In this document: positions 1 through 11,852 of the stretch, piece after piece
Layout of the letters: each line of letters starts with the position of its first letter
Numbering within the stretch: the first letter of the stretch is position 1
Origin: Batillaria attramentaria
Lineage: Eukaryota > Mollusca > Gastropoda > Batillariidae
Assembly: GCA_018292915.2 (NCBI GenBank)
Contig: JACVVK020000348.1
Span: 46,001 to 110,000, forward strand
Length of the DNA stretch: 64,000 bases
Direction of reading: 5' to 3'
Notes under the pieces: model-generated
The model's database searches: none
What the model saw: the letters and a program-made list of their open reading frames with translations, nothing else
What the model was told of the DNA's origin: nothing
Made by a program: the position numbers and the translations under genes

Positions 1-113
1 TTTTGTTTTTTTTCTCTTTCTCTGCCACTTTGGCTTGATCCCTTGAGTGCAAAGTGGGCATCCAGCAGTGCAGTGAGCTACTGTATTCACCGTTTCGTCA
101 TTTGCTGTTTCAG

Positions 114-3100
114 AGCATGCATTATAAGCCAGCAGTTTGTCATCACACTTTGGGCCACAGCGTTCTATCTGTTGGAAAACTTTCACGAGGAGCTCAAGGA
201 GACAGACTTTGCCTCCAAGATGATGCAGGTATGATCTATGATATGCAGATTCAGTTTGATTTGATTTCTGTCACTACTGATTTTGAAGTTGGCAGCCTCA
301 GTGTATTTTGGAGTGAATTGTTTGTGTACGCTTTGTACCGGCATGCATGCAGGGATTTTGCTTGGGATTTGCTGGGGGTCAAGTCAAATTCACATGCAGA
401 CTTGTTTACAGTGCGGGGCTAAAAATATCAAGTGTGCACGTTAAAGATCCCATTCCATACAAGAGGGGAAGTGGAATGAAAATCGAGTACACACCACATG
501 CATGCAGGGAAAAAAAATGTGTGTATGTGTGTGTGAGGGGGGGGGGGGGGGGGGGGGCTGTGTACCATAGTGATGGTTCCCCACGAAAAGAGCAGCCCAA
601 ATTTCCCATATTGTGGTAGTGGGACTGTATGCCCTACCCATTCCAGTATCGTTGATTGGTCTGTTTGGGGCATTTCACAGGTTTTGTATTTTCTTTAAAA
701 TCCTGTCGGTTTTGGAAAGAGCATAAAATTTCTCTCTCACACAGCTGGTGGTTAGCACAGCAGCGGGGAGCGAAGAAAGCGTGTCCACTGCCGTCTTTCT
801 GGCCATCATGAAGGGCACGGAGCGACTGCTGCTGGCTGATGTCCTGTCTCGCACCGACACCGAGGCCGTCATCAAACTCAGCATGGACAGGCTGTGCCTG
901 CCAAACCCCCAGAGGGCGCTGGCTGCTTTAGGCCTTATGTTCACCTGCATGTACTCCGGTAAGTCCAGTATCCTGCTAATGATATGCACACTCCATCTGC
1001 TGCCCTGCGTGTGGCTTCGTAATACCATCCATTAAACTGATACATATTCTTATTTTCAGCATGATAGAGTTTATTTGATGCAAGTGAAATGATACAGGAC
1101 AAACAAAGTTGATAAATGTGTATAAAAGTTTGCTGTATCAGAAGTCAGCAGGTGCCTCAATCTTTTAACCTCAATCTTCAACCTACCTGGTAAATTTATG
1201 TTTGACCCTTTTCAGGCAAGTCTTTTGACCAGTACAGCCCCCGTCCACGAGATGAGCCAGCGTTTGAGAGTGGGTTTGAAGTGCTGTATCAGGACCCTGA
1301 GTCCCTCATTCTGGCCATGGAGCGAGTGACAGTTCTCTTTGACAGGTACTTAACAAAGGATTCTTCAGAGTAACATTGTGTGTGTGTGTGTATGTGTGCC
1401 TCCGCGTGCGTGTGCTGGTTGCCTCTTGTGTGTTCCCTACGCATGTATGATATTGTGCGCGTGCGTGTATGCTGGTTGTCGCTCTGTGTGTTTCTCTCAC
1501 ACGTGTTGTATTTATGTATTTATATCTTCGTTCTTCATAATTTATATGGTTAATCTTAATGTCACTTTGTAAAGCGCTTAGAGCCCACAATGGTGGGGAT
1601 TTCGTGCTATATAAGAATTATTATTATGTTTGTGGACCGCAGAATGGAACTGTAATAGACATTCGCTCATCCAGCTGCTTGTGCACAAACGATGTTTCCT
1701 CAGGGCAAGAAAGCTTTACGGACTCTGACACTCGAGACAATAATTTGGACCAATGGTACCATGTGGTTCCTTTATAAGAAGTCTCACTGGAACATGCGAG
1801 AGCAGAGTGGCTTAAAAATGGTAGAACATGATCATTATACTACCTGTGAGACATCGTTGGCTAACTCTCCTCTGTTAGTGTTTTTTTTTTTTTTTTAATG
1901 ACAGCTCTTTTGTATTGAAATATTACTTGACTCAAAACATACACGCTGAGAGGACAATCAATGAAACAGATTCATATTTATTTGCCTGTCTGAGTGATCG
2001 AAGAAGAAGAAGAAGATACTTATTTGCAAAATTTCTTGTATGTTGTCCTCTACAAGCCTGTTTTTGGGTTTTTGTTTTTTTGTTTTTGTTGTTTTGGTGT
2101 TCTGAATTTTTTTACACACTTGCAGTCCTTTCTGTAATGATAACGCATCTGTATGTGCTGATTTTGTGCAGAATCAAGAAGGGTTACCCTTATGAGGCAC
2201 GAGTGATCACACGACTCCTGCCGGCGTTCTTGGCGGACTTTTTCCCACCGCAGGACATCATGAACAAAGTGATTGGGGAGTTCCTGTCCAGCCAACAGCC
2301 TTACCCCCACCTCATCGCCAAGGTGGTCTTTCAGGTAAGCGACAGCAAAGGAGGGTTTTCTGCTATGCAGGGCAAATTTCATTACAGAGGTGAGACTTCT
2401 GTGTTTGTCTCATCACTTTTCTGCTGAGTGGAAGGTTTTCCACACACAGAGTCGTGAGACACCAAAAGCCTGTGCAAATTGTTGAAACTGAATGCATCAG
2501 ATTGCATAGATTTTTTTATCTGTTTTCAAGATATTCTGGATAATAATAACTGAACCGGCCCCCGTAGTGTAGTGGTTAGCACTTCGGATCATGGACTGGG
2601 AGACCCGGGTTCGAATCCCAGCCCAGGCAAGCGGGATTTTTCCTACCTAGGTCGGCTCCTACCCAGAGCGGGTGTGCTATGGGCCCAATGGGGAGGCTGT
2701 TGCCACACAGCCGAGCTTCACCCACTTCACGGGTGCGACTTTGGGGGTGCTTCCCTTGGTATGACACGTCTTATGATGTGGATGATTACACGGCCGGCAC
2801 CGCAGGTGCCGTAGTTCCCGGGCCTGGTTAAACGCCGGGATATTTATGACAGGAAGCGTGGAATGCGGCCCTGTCCCGCAGTCCCAAACCACTTGGACCT
2901 CCATAGCATCATCTTACTATCATCCTCATCTCCATCATCATGCATAATAAAAAAAAAATTGTCCCAGCTTCCGAGTCCTCCGTGAGTTCCACCCAGGACC
3001 AACACCACTGGAGCTGGCAAAGAGTTGGGACAGCAAAAAAAAAAAAAAAAAAGATGATAATAACTGAGTATTATGTAGGCGAATACCAAATTCCCTAACC

Positions 3101-4320
3101 TGGCTCAAAGCGCTGCGAGCTTAACTCAACACGCGCACTCACATGAACCACGGGCATTTTCTCACACACTGGATATGACCAGATGACAATCACATGGTGT
3201 GACAAGTCAGCTCTGCAATTTAAGTTTCAGAATTTAGAGTTGCATTTATTTTCAAATTTTGTGGGCTGAACATTTCTAAAGCAGAGGGGGAGGAAGCCGG
3301 AGTACCTAGAGAGAACCCCCGGCGATTGGCCCGAGTGAATGGTGTCACGTACAAGAAGTGGGACTCGAACTTGACCTCCCACATTGGTGACGAAGTCTCT
3401 TAACCACTAGACTACTGACCGCCCCCAAAATGTTCCTCGTTTTCTTTTTTTAAGGATGGATGAGCAGTTAGGCCTGTTTTCCATGCAACGGCAGCAGTTG
3501 TTCTGCATTGTGCAGGATATATAGGAAACATACTGACAGTCTTTTTCTTATTTTCCAGGTGTTCAACAATCTGCACCAACAGTCCCAGCAGAGCCTGGTC
3601 CAGGAGTGGGTCATGCTGTCGCTCTCCAACTTTACTCAGCGCTCTCCGGTCGCCATGGCAACCTGGAGCCTCACCTGCTTCTTCATCAGTGCCTCCACAA
3701 ACGTCTGGCTGAAAGCACTGTATCCTTTGTTTGCTAAAAAGAAAAAAAGAGTTAAATGTTTGGGATTTCATTTGAATAAAAGCGGTGGGTAATTTTTCAT
3801 CCTTGAACCTCCATAGCTGTATGTTACTGTCACTGTCAACCTCATTATCAGTTTAAAAAAAAAAAAAGGGGGGGGGGGGGGGAAAAAGCGCCCCAGCTTC
3901 CAAGTTTCTCGTGGATTCCACACACAAACTGGAAAGAATGCAACTGGAGCTGAGAAAGAATTGGATAAACAAAAAACAAACCCCCCAAAAAAAGAAAAGA
4001 AGAAGACAACAACCACCAAAAAATGAGAAACATTTACCCATGGCATACCGCAGTATTTTAAAAGAGGTGGGGTACATGTACTGCGAACATTTGGATGGCC
4101 AGCTTGATTGTTTCCTTGACAACATGCTAGCTTTCCGCACGTACTGGGACGCATGGGTAAACTGGATGTGGTGGACCGTCGGCTCTTCTGCCTGGCCGCG
4201 CTGGATTTCTTCCGCCAGTTGACCGACGACATGCACCGCCGCACTTTCACTTCGACTTTCCAGGGTGTGGCTACGCCCGACTCGCCATACAACGACCTGT
4301 TGATGTGTCTCACGCAGTGA
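114..4320 (+). CDS. HTT: Huntingtin, C-terminal six coding exons (5' part outside window)
   Basis: Huntingtin is a very large HEAT-repeat scaffold acting in vesicle transport, autophagy and ciliogenesis. Exons read here: 114-228, 745-958, 1216-1345, 2172-2334, 3559-3719 and 4131-4320, all with AG/GT borders and compatible phases (973 nt, about 323 residues plus TGA). Identification rests on long near-identical blocks shared with vertebrate HTT: ATAFYL near residue 17 of the fragment, [65 protein letters not shown], and [15 protein letters not shown] near the end. These fall in the C-HEAT domain. The fragment ends LLMCLTQ, seven residues shorter than the human end. The window opens inside the preceding intron, so the N-terminus and any polyglutamine tract lie outside. 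The 2335-3558 intron carries two SINEs; the last intron (3720-4130) looks U12-type. Confidence 0.96.
540..557 (+). repeat. Poly-G tract in HTT intron
   Basis: Uninterrupted G run in the 229-744 intron; otherwise the intron shows nothing notable. Confidence 0.9.
1568..1627 (+). repeat. LINE/SINE-type 3' tail fragment (AAAGCGCTTAGAGC ... TATATAAGAATTATTATTAT)
   Basis: A short tail of the kind shared by many invertebrate retroposons: an AAAGCGC motif, a TATATAA motif and a terminal (ATT)n. Related tails occur at 20690-20757, 25360-25420, 28600-28640 and 29113-29165. The 1346-2171 intron of HTT holds it plus a diffuse GT-rich stretch (1376-1500) and a poly-T (1880-1896). Confidence 0.6.
2554..3052 (+). 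mobile_element. tRNA-derived SINE, family A, full length with target-site duplication
   Basis: The head contains RNA polymerase III boxes: A box TAGTGTAGTGG (2565-2575) and a perfect B box GGTTCGAATCC (2608-2618). A roughly 400-bp unrelated body and a poly-A tail (3035-3052) follow. It is flanked by a 15-bp direct repeat with one mismatch, GATAATAATAACTGA (2539-2553) and GATGATAATAACTGA (3053-3067). It sits in an HTT intron, inserted into the AT-rich tail of the older family B SINE at 3053-3424. Confidence 0.92.
3053..3424 (-). mobile_element. tRNA-derived SINE, family B (older copy)
   Basis: Reverse-strand copy of the element at 25019-25430. The tRNA-like head (rc B box GGACTCGAAC around 3360-3370, rc A box CCACTAGACTA around 3404-3414) is at the right end and the AAAGCGC/(ATT) tail at the left. 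It is diverged, and its tail is interrupted by the family A SINE. Confidence 0.8.
3720..4130 (+). other. HTT: Probable U12-type (minor spliceosome) intron in HTT
   Basis: The donor reads GTATCCTTTG, matching the U12 consensus RTATCCTTT. Twelve bases before the intron end is TTCCTTGAC (4112-4120), an exact match to the U12 branch-point consensus TTCCTTRAC, with the branch A 11 nt from the terminal AG and no polypyrimidine tract. Joining here gives the reading ..[16 protein letters not shown].., colinear with vertebrate HTT. The intron also contains a 5'-truncated SINE fragment. Confidence 0.88.
3788..3975 (+). mobile_element. 5'-truncated family A SINE fragment
   Basis: Contains the family A 3' half (CTCCATAGC..., CCAGCTTCC..., ACTGGAGCTG...) with poly-A and poly-G interruptions, and lacks the tRNA head. 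It lies in the HTT U12-type intron. Confidence 0.7.
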
Positions 4321-7300
4321 GGGTGAGTTTATGTCCCTTCCTCTGTGGTGCATTCTCATTCTCAACACATTCACTGGGGTAAGTCTGTAGAGAAATACAC
4401 TTGAGATGTCCGTGGTCCCGTTCCAATCAGGATGTATTGAGTAGTGCAAATAATTAGGCAAATTATTTGCAGGTTTCAGGGTTGATCACTTTAAACAGGC
4501 TTTTTGAGGTTTGTCTGCTAATCTTCCAGGTCAAATATTCACTTAGAGTGTACAGTAATGATAAAGAGTTGGACAGGGTCAGTGGTTTAACAAAATGAAA
4601 TAAGTTTCCGCATTGACACTTTCAAGTACAGTGGTTCAGTTTTCCGGCTAATTGCAGTGCATGTTTCGTCGTCAGGGGTTGCAAAAAGTTTTCTCTTCTC
4701 AGACAGGCCCTAACAAACTAACTAACTAACTAACTTCTCAGACAGTCGCAGGGTGTTCGTGAAAGAGTGGGACAAACAGCAATCGCTCAGAAACCAGCTG
4801 CAGTGTATGTTAGTGATTGCCTGGAATTTCATTCGAAGAGGGATAGCTCACATACTGACTTTTCACTTGTCAGACAGGCCCTGAGAAGAAAAGCAAAACT
4901 TGGGTATCGTGGACACATGTGCCTCCTGTACCCGCTTTTGTGTGTGTGTGTGTGTGTGTTGGAGGTCAAACGCAGTTGGGCTGGGAGGTAAGGGGGAGTG
5001 GGGAGGGCGGGATTAGGGCACGTACTCAGAGTGCTTTATTGCTGTCAAGTCAGTTCAATTGATCACTAATTGTTTTCTCTCTCTCTCTCTCTCTCTTCTC
5101 TTCTTCTTCTCTTTTTTTCCTCTCCTTCAGGTGCAAAATGAGAATGCGTCTGTGTGCCTGTTGATGGATCAGCTGACGATCAGCGAGGGATTTTTTTCCG
5201 CAAGACTTTTCTTTGTGACTTTGAAGCTGTACATTCCGAGGTTCTTGTTAATGTGTTTGCCATGGAGCTCATTTGTTAACTTTTGTATGCGGAAATTTTG
5301 TCACAGTTTGTAGCACTTCTGCACACAGCTTTCTGAAAATGTGTCCCCCCCCCCCCCCACTCACACACACAGTGTGAGAGTGAGACAGGGAGAGTCTGCC
5401 AGGTGTGTGAATGTATTAAGCATAAAAGAGAACGACAGGAGAAATGTGGAACATGTTTTGTGTGAAACAGCGTGATGGTGAATGGTTTTCAGAGCGATTT
5501 GGTAGGGAACCTGCCATGCTTTTTATGTTCCTGTGAAATATGAAAACACTGTAGTTAGTAGTCGGTAGTCACATTTGTACTGACTGTTAGGCATTACACC
5601 AGCATAAGTATAGTGCTTGCTCACACAGGTGTTTTGAGTCATAATTGATCCCGTAATTAACTTCCATATCTGAAGTGAAATATGTTTGATAGTGAGTTAT
5701 GTGCAATGGTGTTTTGTGATGTAGTATTTTGCAAGGAGATTCTAGTGTAGGCACAGTGCATGTACTTTCAAATGTGCTGGCTGAACACTGTGTGTACACA
5801 GTGGAGTGTTGGGATCTTAAAATGTTTATTCCGTTTGTGTGTGGGTGTGTATTTAACCATTGACTATACATGTAATTTATTCCTGTTGAATTGGTTGTGT
5901 GCTCGTCAGTTGCTGAAATCATGAATTTAAGACTAGCAGATTACCCGGCTTTGCCTGGTCTTCCCAGCTTTGGTCAAATATTTGTTTTGGCCTTTTTCTC
6001 GATGCCCAGACTTGAATATCACCCAAACTGAAACAGTGAAAAAGCACTCCAGAACACTCACCCCACCCCAACCTGCCAATAATAATCCAGCAGTCATTGA
6101 ACTGAACAAAGGAGTTACTTCCTGTGGACCATAAAGGGACAGGCCACAGGAAGTGCTTTGAAAATGTGGAAACAGAAAAAACATGGACATGAACATGAAC
6201 ATGATGATTTGCTGAGATACGTTTTTCCGCCAGTGTTTCCAGGGCCCCCCGTGAGTACAGCCACCAATTCTGATTGCAGTGTGAGAAATGTAACTGGGTT
6301 TTTGTTATTGTTTTTTTGGCACACACACACACACACACACTGCTCATATAATTATATATTTAGATGGTTAGCTGGATTTGTTGCTGTTGTTGTCATTTTT
6401 GTTGTTGTCATTGTTCTTTTTTACTTTACAGAATTTTCTCCTGTATTTCATTCCCAGGTTGACAGTACATATACATATATATACATGTAGAGGGTAACTG
6501 GCCGTCACTTGAATTTATTGTACTTTTACCTACTTGGCATTATTTGTTGGTGAATGTGTGCATGTGTTTACCATTTGTTTTCAAAGTATGACTAACTTAC
6601 ACATGACCGTAAGGAGTGTTTTAGGTGACTTATTGATGTGAAGTGTGTATGTTTGGTATGTTTTTGAAGGGGGGGGGGGGAATAATTTATATTATGCCGT
6701 AGGGGGTTGGTTAAAACACAGGATGAAATCATTTGATTTAATTTGGATCAGTTCATGATTTTTATCTGATTTGTGCTGTATAATGCAGATACCCTTCTTA
6801 GTCAGTCTTGCATTTCTTCCAGTGGTGAAGTATATAGTACAGTGTACATTGTAGCTGTTTCATTGTAGTGGTGAGGGGCATGTTAATCATCATAATTATA
6901 TATTAATTTACTTATCATATGCAACATATGGTCTGAATTTCAAGCATGTCCATTAATCAGAATGTGAGCTTTTGTTTACAGTCAGCAGGTGAAATTTGTC
7001 TGCAGTGCAGCTCACAACTTGCCGCGAATGACTGGGGAAAAATGCGAGAAACTTATGCATGTTTTGTTACTTTCTTTATTTTTTTTTTTTGATGAGACAA
7101 GTTTCAAGTTGGAAGTGTAAAACCTTGCCAAGACAGAGCTGACAGGGAAACAGAAAAAAACAACACCAAAAAAACCCAACCCGATTTGCACATTGAAGCC
7201 GTTGGCATAGTAAGACCATTTACTGTGCTGAAAGTTTCACTTCTGAGCAGTTGTTGTGCTGTTCTGGAGTTGTTTGCTTGCCGGAAAAAAACAAATCGTC

Positions 7301-8659
7301 AACTGTTTTCATGTACCTGCATTCATCAGGTGAAATGGTGTATGCACCATGAAGTGATGTGCACATTCTTGAACTATTGAAAACGCGTCATCTGTACTTA
7401 TTCGGTGTTGTCAGTTTGTGTGCATGTTTGGCATATGTTGATGCAATATGATTAACCTGCAAGATTCTGTAAGATTATTTATACATGTATTATGATGTGC
7501 AATGTTTTACCCCCCCCCCCCCCACCTCCACTCCCCCCTCCAAACTACATCCCCCAACCCACCCTCTGTTCCCTCTAGGGGTAGGGTTTGGGCGTACTGG
7601 ATTTTCCTTGTGTCTCTTACATTTTGCTTTCTTGTCCAGTTCCAACTGACATCTCGCTATCCATTTCAAGCAAAGTTAAGCCATTGATAGACGTTTGGTG
7701 ATTTGTAGTTTCAGTCCTGATCTACTATCAGGCCACTTCCTTAAAGGTCAGGGTCATTGTGAAACCATTTGGCCTGTAATGACATGTAAATTAATGTGTG
7801 CGCCCTAACAACAGAGACTGCCACAACCAAAGGTCATATCACTATCTTCAAGGTCAAGATCACAGTGGCTTTTTTTGTTTATCCATTTCTTTGTAACTGT
7901 GGTACTGTCTCCAAAATGGTTGGCAAACTTCAATCATATTTCAAAATGACAGGAACTGTAATGAACAACGTCGTGCTGGATGTATGCCTGTACCTGTAGG
8001 TCAGGTGGCCATTTTGTTTTTGAAACTTACATGCATCTCACAGGCCCTTACAGTGATTTGGATCAATTTTTACCGTTTCAGGTGGTCATATCCAGTGATA
8101 TAAGCATAACAAACTGGGCTTGTAAAGCTATCGCCAAGGTCAGGTTTCTGAATTGCCAGTGTAGGTTTGTTTTGGGGCTGTTGCTACAGTTTATCAAAAA
8201 GCCTATTCAAGTCAGTTTGGGGGTTGGGGTGGTGTGTGTGTGGGGGGGGGGGGGGCTGCAAGTAAAAATCTTACCCATAAAATCAAGGTCAAGGCTGTGA
8301 GGTGTTGGCGGCTGGGTTTTCGGGATGAGGGTAATTGCTACTTTCCTCTGCATTCCCATTTGGAGCACTGCCCTTGCCCGTGTTCATATTCATAATGTTT
8401 CCAATGAAGTACGTTGATACATATTTGGACTGATCGATGTGGTTGTAGAATACATTTGCACGAAAGGGACCAAGATTTGGAAGAAGGCTCCATTTTTTTT
8501 TTTTTTTCACTTGCTTCTTTCTGCTTGCTAGTAACCGTTTGAATCCATCTCACAGGATTCACTTGTTCTTTGTCGAATTGAGCCTATACATTTAAGGCAA
8601 GCTTGCATGTACAGCATGTGTGTAATTGTGACCACTTGCAGTTTTGCTGGGAATTCTTT

Positions 8660-9162
8660 TTTTTTTTTTTTTTTTTTGCTGCCCCAACTCTTTGCCAGCT
8701 CCAGTGGTGTTCCTCCCAGGTCATGGGTGGAACCCACGGAGGACTCGGAAGCTGGGACAGTTTTTATTATGCATGATGATGGAGATGAGGATGATAGTAA
8801 GATGATGCTATGGAGGTCCATGTGGTTTGGGACTGCGGGACAGGGCCGCATTCCACGCTTCCTGTCATGAATATCCCGGCATTAACCAGGCCCGGGAACT
8901 ACGGCACCTGCGGTGCCGGCCGTGTAATCATCCACATCATAACTGAGACGGGTCATACAAAGGGAAGCACCCCCAAAGTCGCACCCGTGAAGTGGGTGAA
9001 GCTCGGCTGTGTGGCAACAGCCTCCCCATTGGGCCCATAGCACACCCGCTCTGGGTAGGAGCCGACCTAGGTAGGAAAAATCTCGCTTGCCTGGGCTGGG
9101 ATTCGAACCCGGGTCTCCCGGTCCATGGTCCGAAGTGCTAACCACTACACTACGGGGGCCGG
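8660..9162 (-). mobile_element. tRNA-derived SINE, family A, full length with perfect 18-bp TSD
   Basis: Reverse-strand full copy: poly-T (the 3' tail) at the left, tRNA-like head at the right with the B box on the - strand (around 9101-9111) and the A box near 9145-9155. The direct repeat TTTTGCTGGGAATTCTTT occurs at 8642-8659 and 9163-9180. It is very similar to the 2554-3052 copy, implying recent mobility. It lies within the putative HTT 3' UTR. Confidence 0.92.
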
Positions 9163-9654
9163 TTTTGCTGGGAATTCTTTACACAGTGGTTCATTCAAGT
9201 CCCATGGAGTGGACTGCACCAGATGCTCTGTTTTCCAGAGAGTGTGGCTGTCCTTTTCTTGAGTGTATTGTGTCTGCAGTGGCATATTATACCAACAGTT
9301 TTTAACCTTTATTCCTTTAGGCCTTTACTCGCTTTAGCAGCGTTTCAGTTTTTGATGACTGGAAACGGTTGAAACAACAGTTACACAATATCGTCTGACT
9401 GGTTATCACTTGTCCAGCGTCACTTCAGCCGTGGTATTCCAGGCACACTTGGAACAGTGACTGACAGCAACACTGCCAGATATTTCTTGATTTTAAGTAT
9501 GCCTCAAGCCTTGTGTTGGCTGAGCGCCAGCGTGTGTGATGATGTGACTGTGCAGGCGTCTATATGGTGTGATGCCAGACACTACCACTAGATGTGTGGT
9601 CCGTAATGTGCGAAGGGCGCGAGTGTGTGGCCAAGGCCTAGACTTTGAAGTGAG

Positions 9655-9679
9655 TCTTAATTAATTAATTAATTAATTG
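9655..9679. repeat. (TTAA)n tract
   Basis: About six tandem TTAA units, seen directly. Confidence 0.85.
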
Positions 9680-10840
9680 GGGACATGGTGAAGAGCTTTG
9701 TTGTGCTGCTCCAGTGTGTGGCATTATGCATCAGCTGCAATATGCATTATGTATCAAGTGCTTGAAGCTTACATAACTGTAAATTGATTCAGTTACTGTC
9801 AGGGGCCGTGTTTGATCCTGAAGCTGAAACATTCCAGGTTGAGCCAGATTTTTTTTTTTTTTTAATGTTATTTGGTTATAAGTGTAAGGATCGAGTTGTG
9901 ACATATCTGCCCTTGCTGGGGAAGAAATGCTGCAAGTTTATCTTTTGCCAGTGAGATTTTTTGACTCTGGTGATGGCAGAAATGTTATACTCATCCTGCT
10001 GGCATCCTAAATGCAAATAAATCTCAGACTTTACCAGCTCCCCTGCAAGCTTCTACTGAAGATTTTTTATCCTTTTTTTTTTTTTTTTTTTTTTTAATCT
10101 GATGCAAGTAATTTTTCTGTTCAGTTTTAGCTTTCATAGTTTTTGTACAAGATTGCTTTTTCAGCCTTTGAAAAGTGTGTATTCTTTCTCGATGAAAGAT
10201 GTAGTCATATTGTGTGAGCTTTACTGGGCAGGTTTTGAAGACAGTATATGCCGTGCCTTCACATATCCCGTAGAGCATCAGCAACTTAAACCTCTCCATA
10301 CAAAAAAGAAAAAAAAAAAAAGAAGGAAAATTAAAAATATAAAAATTGGTGGAAAAGTGAAATTCAACAGAACCTTTTCATGTGTTAGCTAGTACTTTCT
10401 TTATCTGGTCTTTACCTCGATCTTTTCCTATTTTTTTTTTCTCTCAGGGTTATATGTAAAGCCATTCATTTGAAGAGAAAAGATATTTTGTCCTCAAAGA
10501 ATGACCGACTAAAAATCGCTGGCACTTTTTTTTTTCTCAAATGGTTACGTTGTGTTAACACACACATGTACCATTGTCATTTGCTGTATTCTGACAGCAG
10601 TTGGAAATGAGTAGTATGTAACTGTAGTGTTTCTGGCACAATGGCGGTACAATATATGTTGACCTTGCAAGGTAGCTTCAGAGAAATAGGTGGCAGAGGC
10701 AGATGGAGGAAAAGTGTGGGACAAGGAAATTGTGTTATTGGTTAGCGTGTTACAAGTAGATATAAACATTGTATGTATCTCAGACTTGAGTGTGTTGTCG
10801 GTTTTTGCCACCGAGTGAATGTCTTTTTGTTGCTAGCTTG

Positions 10841-10846
10841 AATAAA
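10841..10846 (+). terminator. Candidate HTT polyadenylation signal AATAAA
   Basis: AATAAA with a downstream GT-rich element (TGAGTGTGTGTGG around 10889-10901). An alternative upstream signal is at 10016-10021. Chosen because it is the last convincing + strand signal before the convergent TRIM gene. Confidence 0.4.
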
Positions 10847-10865
10847 GCAAATTCACAAACACGAA

Positions 10866-11850
10866 GTACTTGTTGATTGAATAGGTTTTGAGTGTGTGTG
10901 GTTCCGATTGTTACAAATCATATACATTGTTGACATTCTGTCAACAAAAACAATCTTGTATTTCTCATTTGCCAGTAAAACGATTTGCATTCTGCACAAG
11001 TGTAAACATTTTTTTGTATAAAAGATGAAAAAAAAAAAAAAAAAAAAAAAAAGAGCTGGTCAGGTTTGCACAGAAACATTTTGGGTAAAATTCATTTTTT
11101 TTTACAAACAACATAAATGGCAACCAATTACCAAGAGCTAGTATGAAAGACCAGTGATAAACGCATATTATGGCACATATTCCCAACATAGCAGACTTCT
11201 GCCTGTAAAAAAAAAATTGTAGAAACAAGAAAAAACAATCAACATTTCTTTGTCACACACACACACACACACGCACGCACGCACGCACGCACACACACAC
11301 CACACACACACCAGACAGCTGCAACACCAGGCATACCATGATATGTTTCATAACATAATAGCTAGTTGCAATTAAACCAACAATAACTTTTTTGGGCCAG
11401 TTGCGACCTTGAATGGAGTTGGGTAAGAAAACAAGGTAAGTGAATTCACAGGCCCGCTGAATACTTACGTCGGGATATCACAATACATTTTTGGACGAAG
11501 CACTACCAAGAGGAGAATGATGATGTGGAAACGGAGTGAGTTATGATCTGTTCCAAGCCCACCAACTAACCAGGGCTGCTCTAACCTTTGCCGTACTGCC
11601 TGGGTCCGGACAGACCCACAGGTGCACATTTCTGCCTATATTTCTCTTTGAAAACCAAGCGTTCTTACTCCAGTTCTTCCTCAAATATGTGTGGCATCTA
11701 TGTCATACACAAAAATGTGTACTTACTTACTTAGAAGTGAAAGGACTGAAAGTCAGAGTTGCCACAAACTGTCACTGCAGGCAGCTACCGATACTGCATC
11801 CAGCTGGCTGCTCCTCTGCCCGCTGCAAGTAGTCGTGTGCAGGCTGAGGA
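10866..11850. other. Intergenic, no gene seen
   Basis: Lies between the HTT end and a SINE. Holds a poly-A run (11029-11052), a (CA)n/(CACG)n tract (11256-11312) and no ORF with recognisable similarity. Confidence 0.6.
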
Positions 11851-11852
11851 TT

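Larger units (their letters stand above)
4321..10865 (+). other. HTT: Probable HTT 3' untranslated region, possibly with a 3'-UTR intron (about 4323-5130)
   Basis: No coding exon is recognisable. A strong donor (GGTGAGTTT, GT at 4323) lies just after the stop, and a strong acceptor with a long CT tract ends at 5130 (CTCCTTCAG). AATAAA occurs at 10016-10021 and 10841-10846; the latter is followed about 40 bp later by a GT-rich stretch, as expected for a cleavage site near 10865. The region contains one full-length SINE on the opposite strand (8660-9162), several homopolymer runs and no competing gene. Long 3' UTRs are known for HTT. The exact end is inferred. Confidence 0.5.

Noticed and set aside
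2557..2630. Possible functional tRNA gene (good A and B boxes)
   Set aside because: The head is followed by a SINE body and poly-A with TSDs and recurs in other copies; tRNA folding is not maintained. The same applies to family B and C heads.
3768..4461. - strand ORFs of 181 and 202 codons opposite HTT
   Set aside because: Antisense of the HTT last exon and intron, with homopolymer-coded Phe/Pro/Lys runs.
5931..6000. ACTAGCAGATTACCCGGCTTTGCCTGG, resembling a transposon terminus
   Set aside because: The motif resembles ends seen in some invertebrate repeats, but I found no partner terminus or second copy in the window.
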